From the NCBI GenBank assembly GCA_027922465.2, contig BQMF02000020.1, positions 930,001 through 994,000 on the forward strand: a stretch of 64,000 nucleotides of DNA, read 5' to 3'. Made by a program: the position numbers and the translations under genes. Positions 22,883 through 34,929 of this stretch are shown piece by piece (the first letter of the stretch is position 1; every line of letters begins with the position of its first letter). Source of the DNA: Turritopsis dohrnii (taxonomy: Eukaryota; Cnidaria; Hydrozoa; Anthoathecata; Oceaniidae). The notes beneath the pieces were generated by a model, which saw only the letters and a list, made by a program, of their open reading frames with translations, made no database searches and had not been told where the DNA came from.

Positions 22883-25169
22883 GCGATTTTGCAAATCATT
22901 CATAAGCCCATTTACTTCGTCATTTTCTTGTTGCGCAAAAGCATCTTGATTATTTTCGAAATTATTAAAGTAATTTTCTAAAGCCACATCTACTAGAGCA
23001 CCATGTGGTTCAAAATTAACCTTATTTTGATTTACAACTGCATTGACTTCTTCCTTATTTAGCTTTAAAACATATGAACCTTTTTCTTTTAAATCTGTTT
23101 CTTCGGATCTGAATGGAAAAAACAACATCAGCATATGATGAGCATATTTTTCTGGATATTTATATTTATTTGGTGTGTAATATCGGAGTACTTTTGGAAC
23201 TTTGCGGCATTTCAGTTTTTCTTTGGAAGACAGGCACAGTCTTTGGAAAAAAATTCTCACTGTGATTTGTTCCACTTACAGATTCATCTAAAACTATTGG
23301 CTGCCAATCATCATGGTCATTTTTATTACTTATGTCTAAAACAAAATTAGCATTAAACGTAGCAAAACACATTTTATCTAAGACAGCAAACTTTCCTTGC
23401 ATAAAATGGGCATTCGGGCGATCAACATATCTATCAAGCATGTTACGCATGAATAAATCTGATGAATCCGCAGGTAATTCATCAATTTCTGATTTTGTCT
23501 TAAATATCCTGTATCGTTGATCAGGCAAATTGGTATTAACAAACTGAATAGCTGGAAAACATTTTCGGAGCCAGAGTTCAGGCATTGTTAAATACACTGC
23601 TTCCTGTACAGAACATTCACGGTTAGAGTTGTAGGCTTTAGCTATACGTGTCATAATTTCAGCTGTAGATTTATCTGCATCTTTAGCAAATCCCAATGCT
23701 TCTTTCATTGCAGTTGAACATTTATCCTCGCTTTTTGAAAAATATGCACACATGTAACTGCTTTGTATGGATTATAAACTGGCTGGATATCAATGTTTGC
23801 TTCCCAACTCAACAAACCATCAGAAAAATAGTTATTCACAAAGCAAGATTTTGCATCACGTTTAAGATGTAAATGCATATCATTATCAGGAGAAATTGAA
23901 AGATAATATTCAAATTCAGAATAACTTAAACCAAGTGAGTTTAAAATGTTGTCTATAGACTGTATATACTTCAACATAATCAGGCTTGGTTGGATCCAGA
24001 AAATTTTGCCCTTTAGGATGTAAGTTTGTATCAATGTATTCTTGAACTTTCGCCAAGACTTTGTTTCTTTCTACTAGAATATAATGTTTTTCGGCTTCAT
24101 TTAAATTGTCTGGAAGAGGCTGAGAAAGGATTGTTTGCTTGCAGAAGGTTTTACCAAAGCCAAATCTACATTCATTTTTATTGTACTTTCTGCATGTTTT
24201 TGAATGTGAATGTATTTGATACTTTCCTACTAATTTTCTAAGTTCTGAGTTTTGGCTTTCCTCAGGCAGGGCAGCAGATATGACTCTGTCAATGTGTTCA
24301 ATGTATTGATGTTTTGTATTTTCTGTCAGTTTAGGAGTGTCTTCAGCCCATAGTAAGCAATGAACATGAGGACTTCCACGAACTTGAAATTCCACCCTGA
24401 TAGCATAATAGATTATTTTTCCTAACTGACCATTTAAAACAATTTCTTTGAAGAAATTTTCAACCCGGTATTGAAAATGTCGAGCAAGTAAAACAGGATT
24501 ACTGTTTAATTCAGTGCAACGCGATGCATAGTCAAGATTTACAAAATCATCCTCTGAATGATCTTCGCCTTTCAATTTCTTAATAATTTTTACAAGTTCA
24601 TTCCACTGGAGATCAGCACATGACAAAGTCATAAAATAAGAGGGAATGCCAAGCTGCTTAACCATTGCAAGAACATCAGAAAGCATATGTTTCCAGTATG
24701 CAGGAGTGCCTTTTATAGTGGTCATGAACTTATAAGCACTATCTGTTGCAATAAATTTTTTAACTGTCTCATTAAAATTTTCTCCTAATATACCAGCAGT
24801 TAAATTACAATTTGAAACTTTTTTTAAAGCTATGTTTATTTTACTCCTTAAATTCAGTTGCAACAAAATTTGATGGGCAAAGAAAAGGTAATCAGCATCA
24901 GAAGAAAATTTTTGTGTATAATTCAAGAGTCTCTGATTAAAATATTTTGTAGGGGATAACACAATATCCCTTTCAACTTTATACCCAAATTTTCCTGTGG
25001 GGAATAAATGGGGATGTGCTAGTTCTTCACAATATTCATCATTTATCAGAGAATAGGGAATTTTTCCTTCACCTGGTGCTAAGATAGCATTTTCGTTATC
25101 AACTATAACGTGAGGAATTTCTGACACAAGAATTGTTTCACTTGCAGGCATTCGAAATGAATTCAATGG

Positions 25170-25345
25170 GTCTTCAGAATTAAATTCGGACTCTTTTTTT
25201 TCAAATAGGTTTACAATTGCAATGGAATCATCATCAATAAATTTTATTTGAATATCACAATTAAATTCAGACTCATTTTTTGCAAATAGAATTGCAATGG
25301 AATCATCGTCAATAAATTTTATTTGAATATCACAATTATCATAAC
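25170..25345 (-). repeat. In-frame tandem duplication in the Helitron protein
   Basis: Two adjacent copies of a unit encoding CDIQIKFIDDDSIAI followed by ESEFN, differing by a few residues, lie between the zinc region and the Rep domain. Confidence 0.85.
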
Positions 25346-26031
25346 TGTTTTGGTTAACAGAATAAGTGTTCACTTTGAAATCTACAGCTGAATCATTGAC
25401 ATTATTAGGAAAGAATACACTAATATCTTTATATAGATGATTATTGTTCACAAGGTAATTCAATAATGCTTCTAACATTTCACCACGAACTTGCTGGGAA
25501 ATAACTGGATGTTTGAATGCAAGTTTCCGTTTCAGCTCTATATTAACAACACCACTACTATCACTCCCTCTGGGCAAAACTTCACATACATTAGGATTTT
25601 CAATTGGAATATTACAAATACTACCCCTTAGTTTTGGGAATTCACCTTTGCACATAATTAAGACTTTGGAAAATAAGATACGTTGTGCAATAAGAATACG
25701 TTCTAATTTTCTAATATTGTTCAAATTGTTTGGGAAAGCATACAACTCAAGTTTATTTTTAACTGCTTGGCATGGTATTTTTTTTTTAAGTAACTTTTTG
25801 TGACATGTTAAGCAGATGTAAACATTCCCATCTGAAGTTTTCACTATTTCATAACAAAAGTCACATGTGTTTACAGCATATTTTTTACTAACAAACAAAA
25901 TTACTGATCTTTTGTACAAACAACGATTACAACAAACACATATGTAGTGAGGGCCCTCTTGAATTATTTTTCTGAAATGCTCTATTCTACTTACAATACT
26001 ACATTTTTTTTTCTTTTCATAGCATGCTTTG

Positions 26032-26320
26032 CTTGTTTTCCTCATTTTTACCTTCTCATCCTCATGTCTGTAAGTCCCCATTAAGTTTTCGTAATGTCTT
26101 TTGCGCGTTTTCCTCATTTTTGCCTTCTTTTCCTCATGTCTGTCAGTCCCCATTAAGTTTTCGTAATGTCTTTTGGACGTTTTCCTCATTTTTGCCTTCT
26201 TTTCCTCATGTCTGTCAGTCCCCATTAAGTTTTCGTAATGTCTTTTGGACGTTTTCCTCATTTTTGCCTTCTTTTCCTCATGTCTATCAGTCCCTTTAAT
26301 ATTTTCAAAAAGTCTTTTAT
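26032..26320 (-). repeat. Four 72 bp repeats encoding a basic linker
   Basis: Four tandem units of 24 residues (core GTDRHEEKKAKMRKT, then KRHYE) lie between the protease-like domain and the zinc region of the Helitron protein. Copies are nearly identical, pointing to recent expansion. Their lysine/arginine content suggests nucleic-acid binding or nuclear targeting; this is inference. Confidence 0.88.
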
Positions 26321-27095
26321 GAGAACTCTTATTTCTTTCCTTTTCCTCCTTGTGTTGAGAAGTGCCTTTCTTTTTGTCACGAATAATTTGCATTTGTCTT
26401 TTTCGTACATTTTTATTAACAAAATCTTTTGCTTTCTCAAGATTTTCAAAACTGGTTTTTATATACAAAACTTGAAAAAATGTTGCATCATATGTTTTGT
26501 AGATATAATTTTGAACACTCTTTAGACTATCAAATTTCATAAGAATGGAAGTGCCATTTTGAATTATTTTACCTTTCTCGTCCCTACTATGCGAATCAAA
26601 GATATAAAATTCCCCTTGGTGTAATGCTATTGAAACACTATAACCATCAATAACAAAAATACATCCACAACACTGGGACAATAGTTTTGTGGAAACAAAA
26701 TTAACTGCAACATCATCTGAAATAAACTCACCATCACAAACCGTGAATTCAAGTTTGCAGTTTTGATTCTCAATCTGCACATTTTTTGGAAACTGGTCAA
26801 CAAAGAGGCTTTCCGTAACGCCTAATTTCTTAAAATTCAAGTCGCCTTCCTTTAATATGTAATCCAAATCATGACTTTTCCATAGTGGAATATTCCTAAG
26901 CTTTGAATAGCACACAGATATAATAGTATTGCAAGAACATTGGATACCTGCTGTATGTCCAAAAGTTGGATCTCCTTGATGAAAAGACCCTTGGATGACT
27001 TTAATTGGAAATGAAAAATCCATTTAGTTGCAAAAAATATAATTGAATCGTTATCTCAGCTAACTTTGCTGTACAGGGTATTCCCTGTTGGTGCC

Positions 27096-27178
27096 TGCAG
27101 CAGTCAGTGACTTATGAGTATGACAAACTGAGCGAAATAGGCCAGCAGCAGTCAGTGACTATTGAGTATGACAAACTG
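27096..27178 (+). repeat. Direct repeat upstream of the Helitron start
   Basis: Two copies of about 36 bases (GCAGCAGTCAGTGACT, then GAGTATGACAAACTG) begin near 27097 and 27142. They lie 70-150 bases before the replicase start, where subterminal repeats or the promoter of the element would sit. Confidence 0.65.
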
Positions 27179-28205
27179 TGCCAAAAAAATGTAAAAAATA
27201 AAAAATATGATCCAAAGAAATACAGTATTATTTGTTTAGATATACAAACAGTGTTGTGTACCTTTCAGAACGCATAAAATTACCCCGCACACACACCAAT
27301 GCTTTTCTTCGAACACTGACAGAAACGGTCATCGCATTCTTTCACTTTTAACAAAGATATACTTTACAGAACTGTGTAATACACTAGTTGATAGTAATTG
27401 TGAAATAAAAAATAATAAGCTATTAAGTAATGATTGACTAATACATTTATTTATAACTTAAAAACCTAATATTATGTAAGTAAAGACAATATTTAACTTG
27501 ATTTTTGAAGTTTAACAATGAAACTTAGTACTCTGTTAATATTCCATAAAATATACATTTTCCTAGAGGAAAAGACCATTAGGTGTGTGCGGACATGGCT
27601 TATTCGGCTCATTTATTTACTTTAGTGAGATCGTCCAAAATGTCACGGAGATAGATAGATACATAGAACGACGATACCAATAATTCGCTACAGCGAAATT
27701 AATAATAACAATAATTTTTAGCCACATGTCCTTTATGGCGACGTTGAAAATGTTGTAAATAACTCAAACATTTTAAAACACCTATTCTTAAAATCTTTTT
27801 ATTTTTATTTTTATTTATTTAAAAATATTTTATTTCTAAATAACTACAGTTGCCAAACTAGCAAAGATTTGTTTCCATTGTTATTTATCTAAAATTGAAT
27901 TTAGTTTCATCATCCATGGCTGCTGTTTTATTTATAAATGGGACGTCGTAGCTGAATACTTACACAGATCGACTGGTACTCGTGTTATTAGTTAAAACGT
28001 TTTGCAAAATGGGAAATTTAATTTGTATAGATTCATATCGTAGAGACTCATTGTTGATAGTTACTTCACAATTCAATGGGTAAAAACACAATCAATTGGA
28101 ATCATATGAATATCTGTCATTCAAATACTTTTCGTTAAACATTTACAAATAGAAAGAACGTTGTACGTTTTAAAAATTTGTGACAATATTTCAAAATCGA
28201 TTGAG
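27179..28205. other. Upstream region of copy B
   Basis: No gene. From about 27840 to 28030 the sequence resembles 52610-52820 upstream of copy D (shared AATACTTACACAGATC and AGTTAAAAC...TTTTGCAA words). The gene duplication therefore included the promoter region. Confidence 0.5.
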
Positions 28206-28382
28206 ATGTTGATTACTTTAATCCATTTACTAATGAATACAACCATTGTCATTGCTTCTACCACTGAAAATATTTTAAGGTTACCGAAGTGTAACAAATA
28301 TGCTGGTTCTTTTACACAAATACACGATGGCTATAAACTGCATAATGCAATGGAAGTGACAGTTGGTAAAGAACAGTGTATA

Positions 28383-29451
28383 TGTTACGGGGAATATGAT
28401 AAACTGGGAATTATGCATACTCCCCGGTTATTATGCATAATAACCAAAAATTGGTTTCTCTTTGGGTAATTTTGCATAATAACCGGTCATTTTCTATAAT
28501 TTCCATTAAAGTTGGTAAATGTAACAAATATCATGAGGTTCGTTACTTTCACCGGTTATTTTACATAATAACCATTCGTTTTTGGGGAGTGTTATTTATC
28601 AACCTGTTATTTTTTGTATATGATGAAGTGATAAGATTAATGAAAAAATAAAATTTTTTTGCATAATTGGGATCAATTCACAACTAGCACAGCAGGAATC
28701 ATCGATATTGCTGATGTCTCTTCAACTGATATATCACTACGAGAATGCGCAGGAAAGTCATCGTTATCTGATGAGCAAGGCTACAAGCTGTGCAACTGTA
28801 AGACAGCTTGCCAAAACAATTCGTGCTCGTGTAGGAAAGCTAAAAAACTGTGTACTTCTAAGTGCCACAGCTGCTTACCCTGTGACAAAAAATAAAAGAC
28901 ATTGATATGTTAAGTTTTACTCTTTTGTTAGTTTTATTTTCTTAGTCTTCTAGTTTCGTTTTGTCATCGTTTGATGGTTATTTTAGAGTAAAAAAAACAG
29001 CTTTATAAAAATAGAACGACATTATTTTTCTTGGAGATACTTCATTAACTAACTTGAAAAGTATTTTAACATACCCTTTTTCGCTTTTTATAGCTTCAAA
29101 ATCTTCTTCCGAGAAGATCTTCTTTTTAATCCGAGCAAGCTCGACGCGGTAAGGTATAGCTTAATAAACGACGTAAAACAAAGAAACGACACGTCTCCTT
29201 TCCTTTCAATTCTGTTTTGCAAATTTTACATATTCACCAAAACAACCTAGAAATTATGCATACTAGCCGATGAATTTGACAAATAGAACACTTTTTAATC
29301 ACATTCTCCGTTCTCTATGGGAATTATATAAAATAACCGGGAAATTTGATGAAAAAGTCTGTATTAATCAAATTACCCAATTTGACCGGGAATTATGTAA
29401 AATAACTGGTTAATATGCATAATCCCCGAATTTATCACAATCCCCGTAACA
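28383..29451. mobile_element. 1,069 bp DNA element inserted in exon 1 of copy B
   Basis: The ends are TGTTACGGGGA at left and its inverse TCCCCGTAACA at right, continuing as imperfect inverted arms of about 60 bases (TGATAAA, TTATGCATA and TAACC words). TATA flanks both sides (28379-28382 and 29452-29455). Copy C at the same codon has a single GTATACATGC, which confirms the insertion point. A TA duplication with ends TATGTTACGG is an equal reading. The interior carries a short cysteine-rich frame. Confidence 0.85.
28659..28895 (+). CDS. Cysteine-rich CRC-like peptide inside the insertion element
   Basis: A 78-codon frame, beginning ATG and possibly an exon or fragment. Residues 45-78 hold CNCKTACQNNSCSCRKAKK, then LCTSKCHSC and CDKK. 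The spacing resembles the tesmin/TSO1 (CXC) zinc-binding pattern and the cysteine-rich tails of some integrase-like transposon proteins. No catalytic domain is present, so the element is probably non-autonomous and keeps only the tail of a larger protein. Confidence 0.45.
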   Translation: MHNWDQFTTSTAGIIDIADVSSTDISLRECAGKSSLSDEQGYKLCNCKTACQNNSCSCRKAKKLCTSKCHSCLPCDKK

Positions 29452-31086
29452 TATACATGCATGTATAATAACTCCTCTTTGCACGATGATTGCAATAGCA
29501 AAAGTAGATGAACGAAAGTGTTTGCTGTCTATTGAAAACAGCAGCGTCATGGTAAAAGATGAAAAGTGGTTGCTGATTAAACCAGAGCCAACCAAAAATG
29601 TAAGTGGAAATTTTAGTAAAACAATTCCTTGAAGTTATATTTTACAGCTCCGTAAGTATTTATTTATACACTAGCAATAAAAGTTACAATAACAGTAAGG
29701 ACAAATTAATTAAGTTTAGTTTCATTAACTTTTAAAAATTACTACGATGTATCAAATTAAGGAAAGTTATAGAATTTCTGGGAACAGCGTGAAAATTCAC
29801 CACCAAATAAGCTGATTTACGATATCGAAGAACGGAATACAAGTTTACCAAGAGATCCATTCATTATGCAATGTTGGAGCTAATAGCGAATCAAAAATAT
29901 TACATTTGCAAAGTATAAGAAACACTTTTCTGATCTAGTTCACTTCAAGGATGAACAATCTAATGAAATTGCAATCATGACTAAGATGAACTGCACGACT
30001 TCTTGATATAAACTTCAAAACGTCAGGATATAATGTGCATCAACTTTGACGTATATGTTACCTGAATTAGACCATTTTGGCGCGAGTATTGCAATATCCA
30101 AAGACTTTTTAAAAGGAAATGAAAAATGACTCAAAAATTCAAAATAACTACAGTCTGATGTACTGAGTAAAACAATGAACTTGTTGGCGTTAAATCAACA
30201 TTTAAGTGTCAAAGATCTCAGTTGCGAGATTAAAACACAAATGCGCCTAAACATTATATGGAATCGTTAATAACATAGCCAGTATATCAATATTAGGCAA
30301 TTTGACAAGAGCGTTTAAGCATCTTAAAGGTTTTTTGAGATTAATAAACCTAGTGCAACTTTGAACTATGAGAAGCAACAACCTAGCTTTTACAGACTGC
30401 TTTTAAAAATTCCTTGAGCTGATAAGTGCAATAATGTAACATTCTTATCTTTAGCTTGGAAGTGTTTGTCTCAGAAACAATCCTTGCAAACTAGGAAGCT
30501 GCAGGGATACATGTGAAATCCCGGGTTATACATGTAAATGTGAGAATGCCTCAATCACAGGAAAACATTGTGAAAGTATAATTCTATTTTTTGTTACTCA
30601 AAAAAAAGTATTTCAACTAGAAAATATCAGTAATGATTTTTATTTGTAGGACAATTGTTATCTAAGTCAACATGTTATGGTTCAAGAGGTGATACACCTG
30701 GTGTTTTTAACATCAATGCGTTTGGAAAACTTTCAAAAATTAAAATGAAGCATCTCACTGGGTTTGTTAATTGCAACACTGATGTAACAAATAACACAAT
30801 TTGGGGATGCGGACTTGACAACCCACTGACTGGGTCACATCTCATTGGTACTTTTATAACGGATGTTGATGACGAAGTAATTATACCTGAAAAGCCAATA
30901 AATGAGAAAGGATTTTACCATTTGCCAGGGTATGACGCAAACTCAGATGAGATCGAAATAGATGTTAAAAATGTATCTATTTCATTTGGAGATGTGTACA
31001 AGGTTTGGTACAGCCAAGACTATTTAGATCACAGCGAGAATAATAATGATGGAACTCACCGCATTGAAATTTGGGGCTTTTTCTAA

Positions 31087-31559
31087 CAAAAAGGTGCAAT
31101 TTTTAAGTCAAAATCCCATAGACAAAAAGGTGAATAAGAAATAAGGTATAAGCCAGTGTTGTTGTTTTTTAATGGCAAAGAGTGGTCTTTTCACATTACG
31201 GGTCAAGTTTTTGCTCAAAGCTCGAATTGTTTTTATAACAAAGTGATTGAAAATTCCAAATGTTTTTCCTCGAATTCAAAAGCATGAGTGGTTCCAAAGC
31301 TACAGGACTTTAAAGTAAGGAGCGACAAATCATGAAAATATGCCCTCAGTGTAATGAAGGAGATATTCCACTCGAAATATCTATCAATCCGCCGATGCTC
31401 GTTGTTTAAAATTCAGAACGCCAATAGTTGTAAGCAATGTGCATCAAATGAACTGGTACCAGATGTGCTAGAGCACCGGCATTGGTTTAAATTTGACCAA
31501 AACAATTTCAAAAAAGAATAATCTTAGGTATTCAGAAAGGCGATGTCGATTCCTTTTTT
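31087..31559. other. 3' flank of copy B; no further gene
   Basis: Presumed 3' UTR and spacer. No other feature is recognised. Confidence 0.4.
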
Positions 31560-33420
31560 GGTTCTTTTCTTTCCCCTTTTTTTAACACTTTTTGATAAGC
31601 ATGTTCCTTTGAAAAAACTTTCTAGACGTGAACAAATCTACTATGAAAGCCCTGGGTAACTAAGGGACTATTTACGTCCATGAAAACTAGGGACAACTTT
31701 TTTTGTGATTATCTAAATACGCCTTTACCTGATCTCAAAGCTTTTCTTCGTACACACTACAAATTCTATCGCAATCGTATCGTCTCTCTTCTTCGTCTAA
31801 GTAAAAAACTTTATTACCAACGCCATTTCTCTAACAATTCCAATAATCTTCGAAAAATATGGCAAGATGTTCGTGATATCATTTCTTCACCTTCCTCTTC
31901 TTCCATATTTCTCTAAACATTTATGACTCTATTTCTTCCAACCCAGACCCTGTTTCAGAGGCTTTCAACGACTTCTTTACTATTATTGCAGGTAAAACTC
32001 GCTCCAAAATTCCTTTCACTCGTCATCACTTTTCTAAATGGCTCAAGCATCGAAATCTAGCATCTTTATTTCTTACTCCAACCATCCAACTTAAAGTGTC
32101 CAAAGTTGTTTAAGGCAAGGCCTCTGGGCCCAACACCATACCTTTCTCTATCATTTCTTCCAATTTTAATCTTTTATCTTCTATTCTTTTTCCTATTATC
32201 AATCTCTCCTCAACAGGCGTCTTTCCAAGTCAACTAAAAGTAGCTAAAGACATTCCAGTACTCAAGAATAAAAACTCCCCATATGACACTGAGAACTATC
32301 AGCCCATCTCTCTTCTTTCTAAAATTGACAAAGTCTTCTAAAAACTCATGCATGAACGTCTTGTTAATTTTCTTGAACTCTCTAAATCACTTTACCTCTA
32401 CAGTTTGGTTTTCGATCTAACCACTCCACTGAGTCAGCTCTTTTCTTTTGCATAACATCTCTAAAGCACTTGACTCGAGAAAGCTTGTTTCTGTTCCTTA
32501 CTCCCAGGTAAACCTTTTTGCAGATGACACCATGCTTTTCCTGGATGGTTTTTCCTTAAAATCTATCGTGAAAAGAGCTAACATCGATTTAAAACTCTTA
32601 GAACAGCTTTATACAGCCGCATAATCGCCGTGTCGAATTAAATTACTTTAATTCGGGTAAAATTCGACAAAATTGCGACAGTCAATTTATACAAGTTTTG
32701 TTGCCGCATATCAAATTCGACATGACTTTAGACAGCCGCATAAATGTCGAATACATTTATCATCGTGTGTTTCTTACACGCTGTCCACTACTTATGCACT
32801 TTTTTTCACGAATTTCAATCAAGCTGTTATTAAATTCGACGATTATGCGGCTGTATAAAGTGATGCCGCATTTATGTCGAAGATTGCCGTTTTATTCGAC
32901 AAACTCTGCTGAACTTAATTCATTATGTCGCACTTAATTAATTTTTAACTTTATACAGTCGAATTTACGTGGCATTTAATAAAGAGTTTAATTCGACGCG
33001 GCGATTATGCGGCTGTATAAAGCTGTCCTTAACTGGCTCAATGCTAACAAGATTTCATTAAACACGAGTTAGGGTGAGCTATTAATAGTTGTGACTGAGC
33101 TATTATTTTTTAAACCAAAACGCAAAATCATTGACTACGTAATGGAAATAAAAATTAATGGTCATAGACTTCGTCCAAGCAAATCTGTTAAGTGCTTAGG
33201 TATATATATTGATGAAAATTTTAACTGGGACCATCACATAAATTATGTAAGCACTAAACTTAAACGAGCCAACGGTCCTCTAAGCAAACTCAGTCACTAT
33301 GTTTCTAAGAAGGTCTTAACATCTCTTTGTTTTTCTTTATTTAATTTTCACTTGTCCTATGGAGCCCAAATAAAATACTTTCTTTTTTTGATTTTGTAAA
33401 ATTCCTAAACCTTCTCTTCG
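31560..33420 (+). mobile_element. Degenerate LINE (non-LTR retrotransposon) reverse transcriptase
   Basis: The plus strand reads as a broken polymerase. Positions 31680-31910 have DLKAFLRTHYKFYRNRIV; about 32110-32340 have GKASGPNTIPFSII and NYQPISLLSKIDK; near 32516 lies NLFADDTMLF, the catalytic FADD box. Positions 33091-33390 have PSKSVKCLGIYIDENFNWDHH, the usual C-terminal segment. Several stops and frame changes interrupt it, and a 412 bp MITE splits it just after the FADD box. The endonuclease domain was not seen, so it is 5' truncated. The order of motifs fits CR1/Jockey-type LINEs. Confidence 0.8.
32609..33020. mobile_element. 412 bp MITE with AGCT duplication inside the LINE
   Basis: The inverted arms start TTATACAGCCGCATAATCGC and match over about 34 bases with one mismatch. 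AGCT flanks both sides (32605-32608 and 33021-33024), and the LINE frame continues across (LLEQL before, NWLNANKISLN after). Inner copies of the GCCGCAT/ATGCGGC words suggest a second, nested fold. No open frame. Confidence 0.85.
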
Positions 33421-34929
33421 TATTTAAAATCTAAAACAAGAAATGCTTTGCATATTTACAAATCGCGTTATTATTTACAAGTCTACTTGACTTGAAGATC
33501 AACATAAAAAAATAATATTAAAGGATGATGCGTATGCACGTAACTTATTCTAATGTTACTCTGAACATTCTGAATTTCTGAATTCGATATTTTGATGCCA
33601 ATCTTCCTGACAAACTTCCAAAATCACAACCGCGAAAAGGAAAACATAGATTTGATGATGCAAAATGCACCCATACCGAAATCAACATAACTGAAATCAG
33701 ATATTTGTGCTTTAGTTTGATTATAAGTTATAAGTTATAAGGTATAAATTACCAGTTATTTGACAATATGGCATGTACCATGTTTTGTATTTACAAACAT
33801 TCTTGACCTGAATTGATATATTCAAGACCAGTATTATATCAAAACTCTTTATACAAAATTCGAAAAAAGATTGAATTATTTATGACATTAATCTAATATC
33901 ATATACACTCCACGGCATTGTGAAACTTTGTATACATATGAACTAATGGTGTAATGTATATAATGACGTAAAATTCATCTGAAAGACCTAAAACATCATT
34001 TCTTTGGGGACGAATAATATTAATATTAAAATAATATTAATTCTGATCTTTCAGATATAAGAGTGATTATGAATTACGTAAATCATATGCTTTAAACATT
34101 TGATATATGTATGTATAGATCTCCCTAATTCCTACATTGTAAACATAAAAAGTTAACGATCACGAACAATACATGATCGAAACTTACACAAATCTGCACC
34201 ATGAATATATAACTGAAAGCAGAAATATGTGTTAAATGCAGATTGTGCAATGTTTTGAATTTGTAGTTGCCATGGTGCATGGTGAGAAGGAAGGCTGTTC
34301 GTAGTAATTAGTAAAAGTTAAAAACTAATATCATCGATAAAAGGTTAATTAAAACAAAAAGTATAAATTATACTGCGGGCTAACCAAATCAAATGATGGC
34401 ATACAAATTCATTTAAATAGCTAGAGAAACATCAAATATAAGTGATGCAGTAGACAGACAATCTCGATGTTGGAGCTGAGAAGGACATTGAGCTGAGCTG
34501 TGTTAATCCAGGAGGGCTTAAAAAGCAATACAACCCACACGTGTACAAAACAAACACTCAGACATTTATAAAAGAAAACAAAAGCAAGAATAAAAATATA
34601 ACAAAAGCTTATCTCTTTCACTCTGTTCACAAAATATTGAGAACTTCTTTACGATCTTTTTCATCTTTAATTTCTTTTAAATCCAAGAAACTTTGAAATC
34701 TAAAGTGGGTTACTGCTGGCACCTCGAAGACGTGCACGGTACGAATTTTTCGCTTCATGTGTTGATTTCATGTAAACGTATGCACGAAGTATACATTTTT
34801 TGGCTTCACGACGACGACGATCGATTTGCATTCCAAACACCTCGCGTATCCGCGATTTGAATAAGAAATTACCGTTACCAATTATAAACGTCTTTAATCT
34901 TAGACGTTTAAACAATATTGATTTTTTTT
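33421..34929. other. No gene recognised; one short fragment
   Basis: AT-rich spacer. A minus-strand segment at about 34725-34800 (LRAYVYMKSTHEAK) resembles the FRAYIYMKTT segment in the GPCR-derived array at 44.3 kb, so it is likely another fragment of that unit. Confidence 0.4.

Larger units (their letters stand above)
20636..27023 (-). mobile_element. Helitron (Helentron type) coding region, broken by frame changes
   Basis: Four open pieces cover one replicase read right to left: 27023-23916, 24034-23705, 23753-23166 and 23275-20636. The N-terminus (about residues 1-200) has GIQCSCNTI and FYIFDSHSRD, a Cys...Asp-x-His pattern like papain-fold proteases. A basic repeat linker and zinc knuckles follow (CVCCNRC, CDFC, CLTCHKK). 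The Rep part includes the HUH motif in SPHVHCLLW and a two-tyrosine YMCAYFSK motif. The last piece has PIF1-like helicase motifs (GGGGVGKSH, IIIDEISMVS, GDLYQLPPV, VHKVQGLSLD, YVAMSRV). It ends with an EEP endonuclease (LNVRSLGKH, LILGDFNING, SDHDAVK), as in Helentrons. Frame changes fall near 23960, 23757 (at the catalytic tyrosines) and 23240. No premature stops lie inside the pieces, so inactivation is recent or partly assembly error. Element ends were not found. Confidence 0.88.
28206..31086 (+). pseudogene. Copy B of the secreted PAN-like/EGF-like gene, split by an insertion in exon 1
   Basis: Exon 1 is 28206-28382 plus 29456-29599, separated by a 1,069 bp element and its target duplication. 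With the insert left out, exon 1 has 321 nt, exactly the length in intact copy C. The EGF-like exon is 30455-30575 (121 nt) and the terminal exon 30650-31086 (437 nt); both match copy C in length and phase. The product would begin with a signal peptide, followed by a PAN/Apple-like cysteine region, an EGF-like module, and a C-terminal domain ending in HRIEIWGFF. As it stands, translation enters the insert after KEQCI and stops about 30 codons later. No other lesion was seen, so the insertion is probably young. Splicing out of the insert cannot be excluded. Confidence 0.8.

Noticed and set aside
23705..24034. Programmed frameshifting in the Helitron replicase
   Set aside because: Three separate frame changes with no slippery heptamer or downstream structure recognised; decay or sequencing error is simpler.
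26024..26299. Plus-strand frame with repeated CHVCQSPLSFRNVF-like units
   Set aside because: It is the antisense of the basic repeat in the Helitron replicase.
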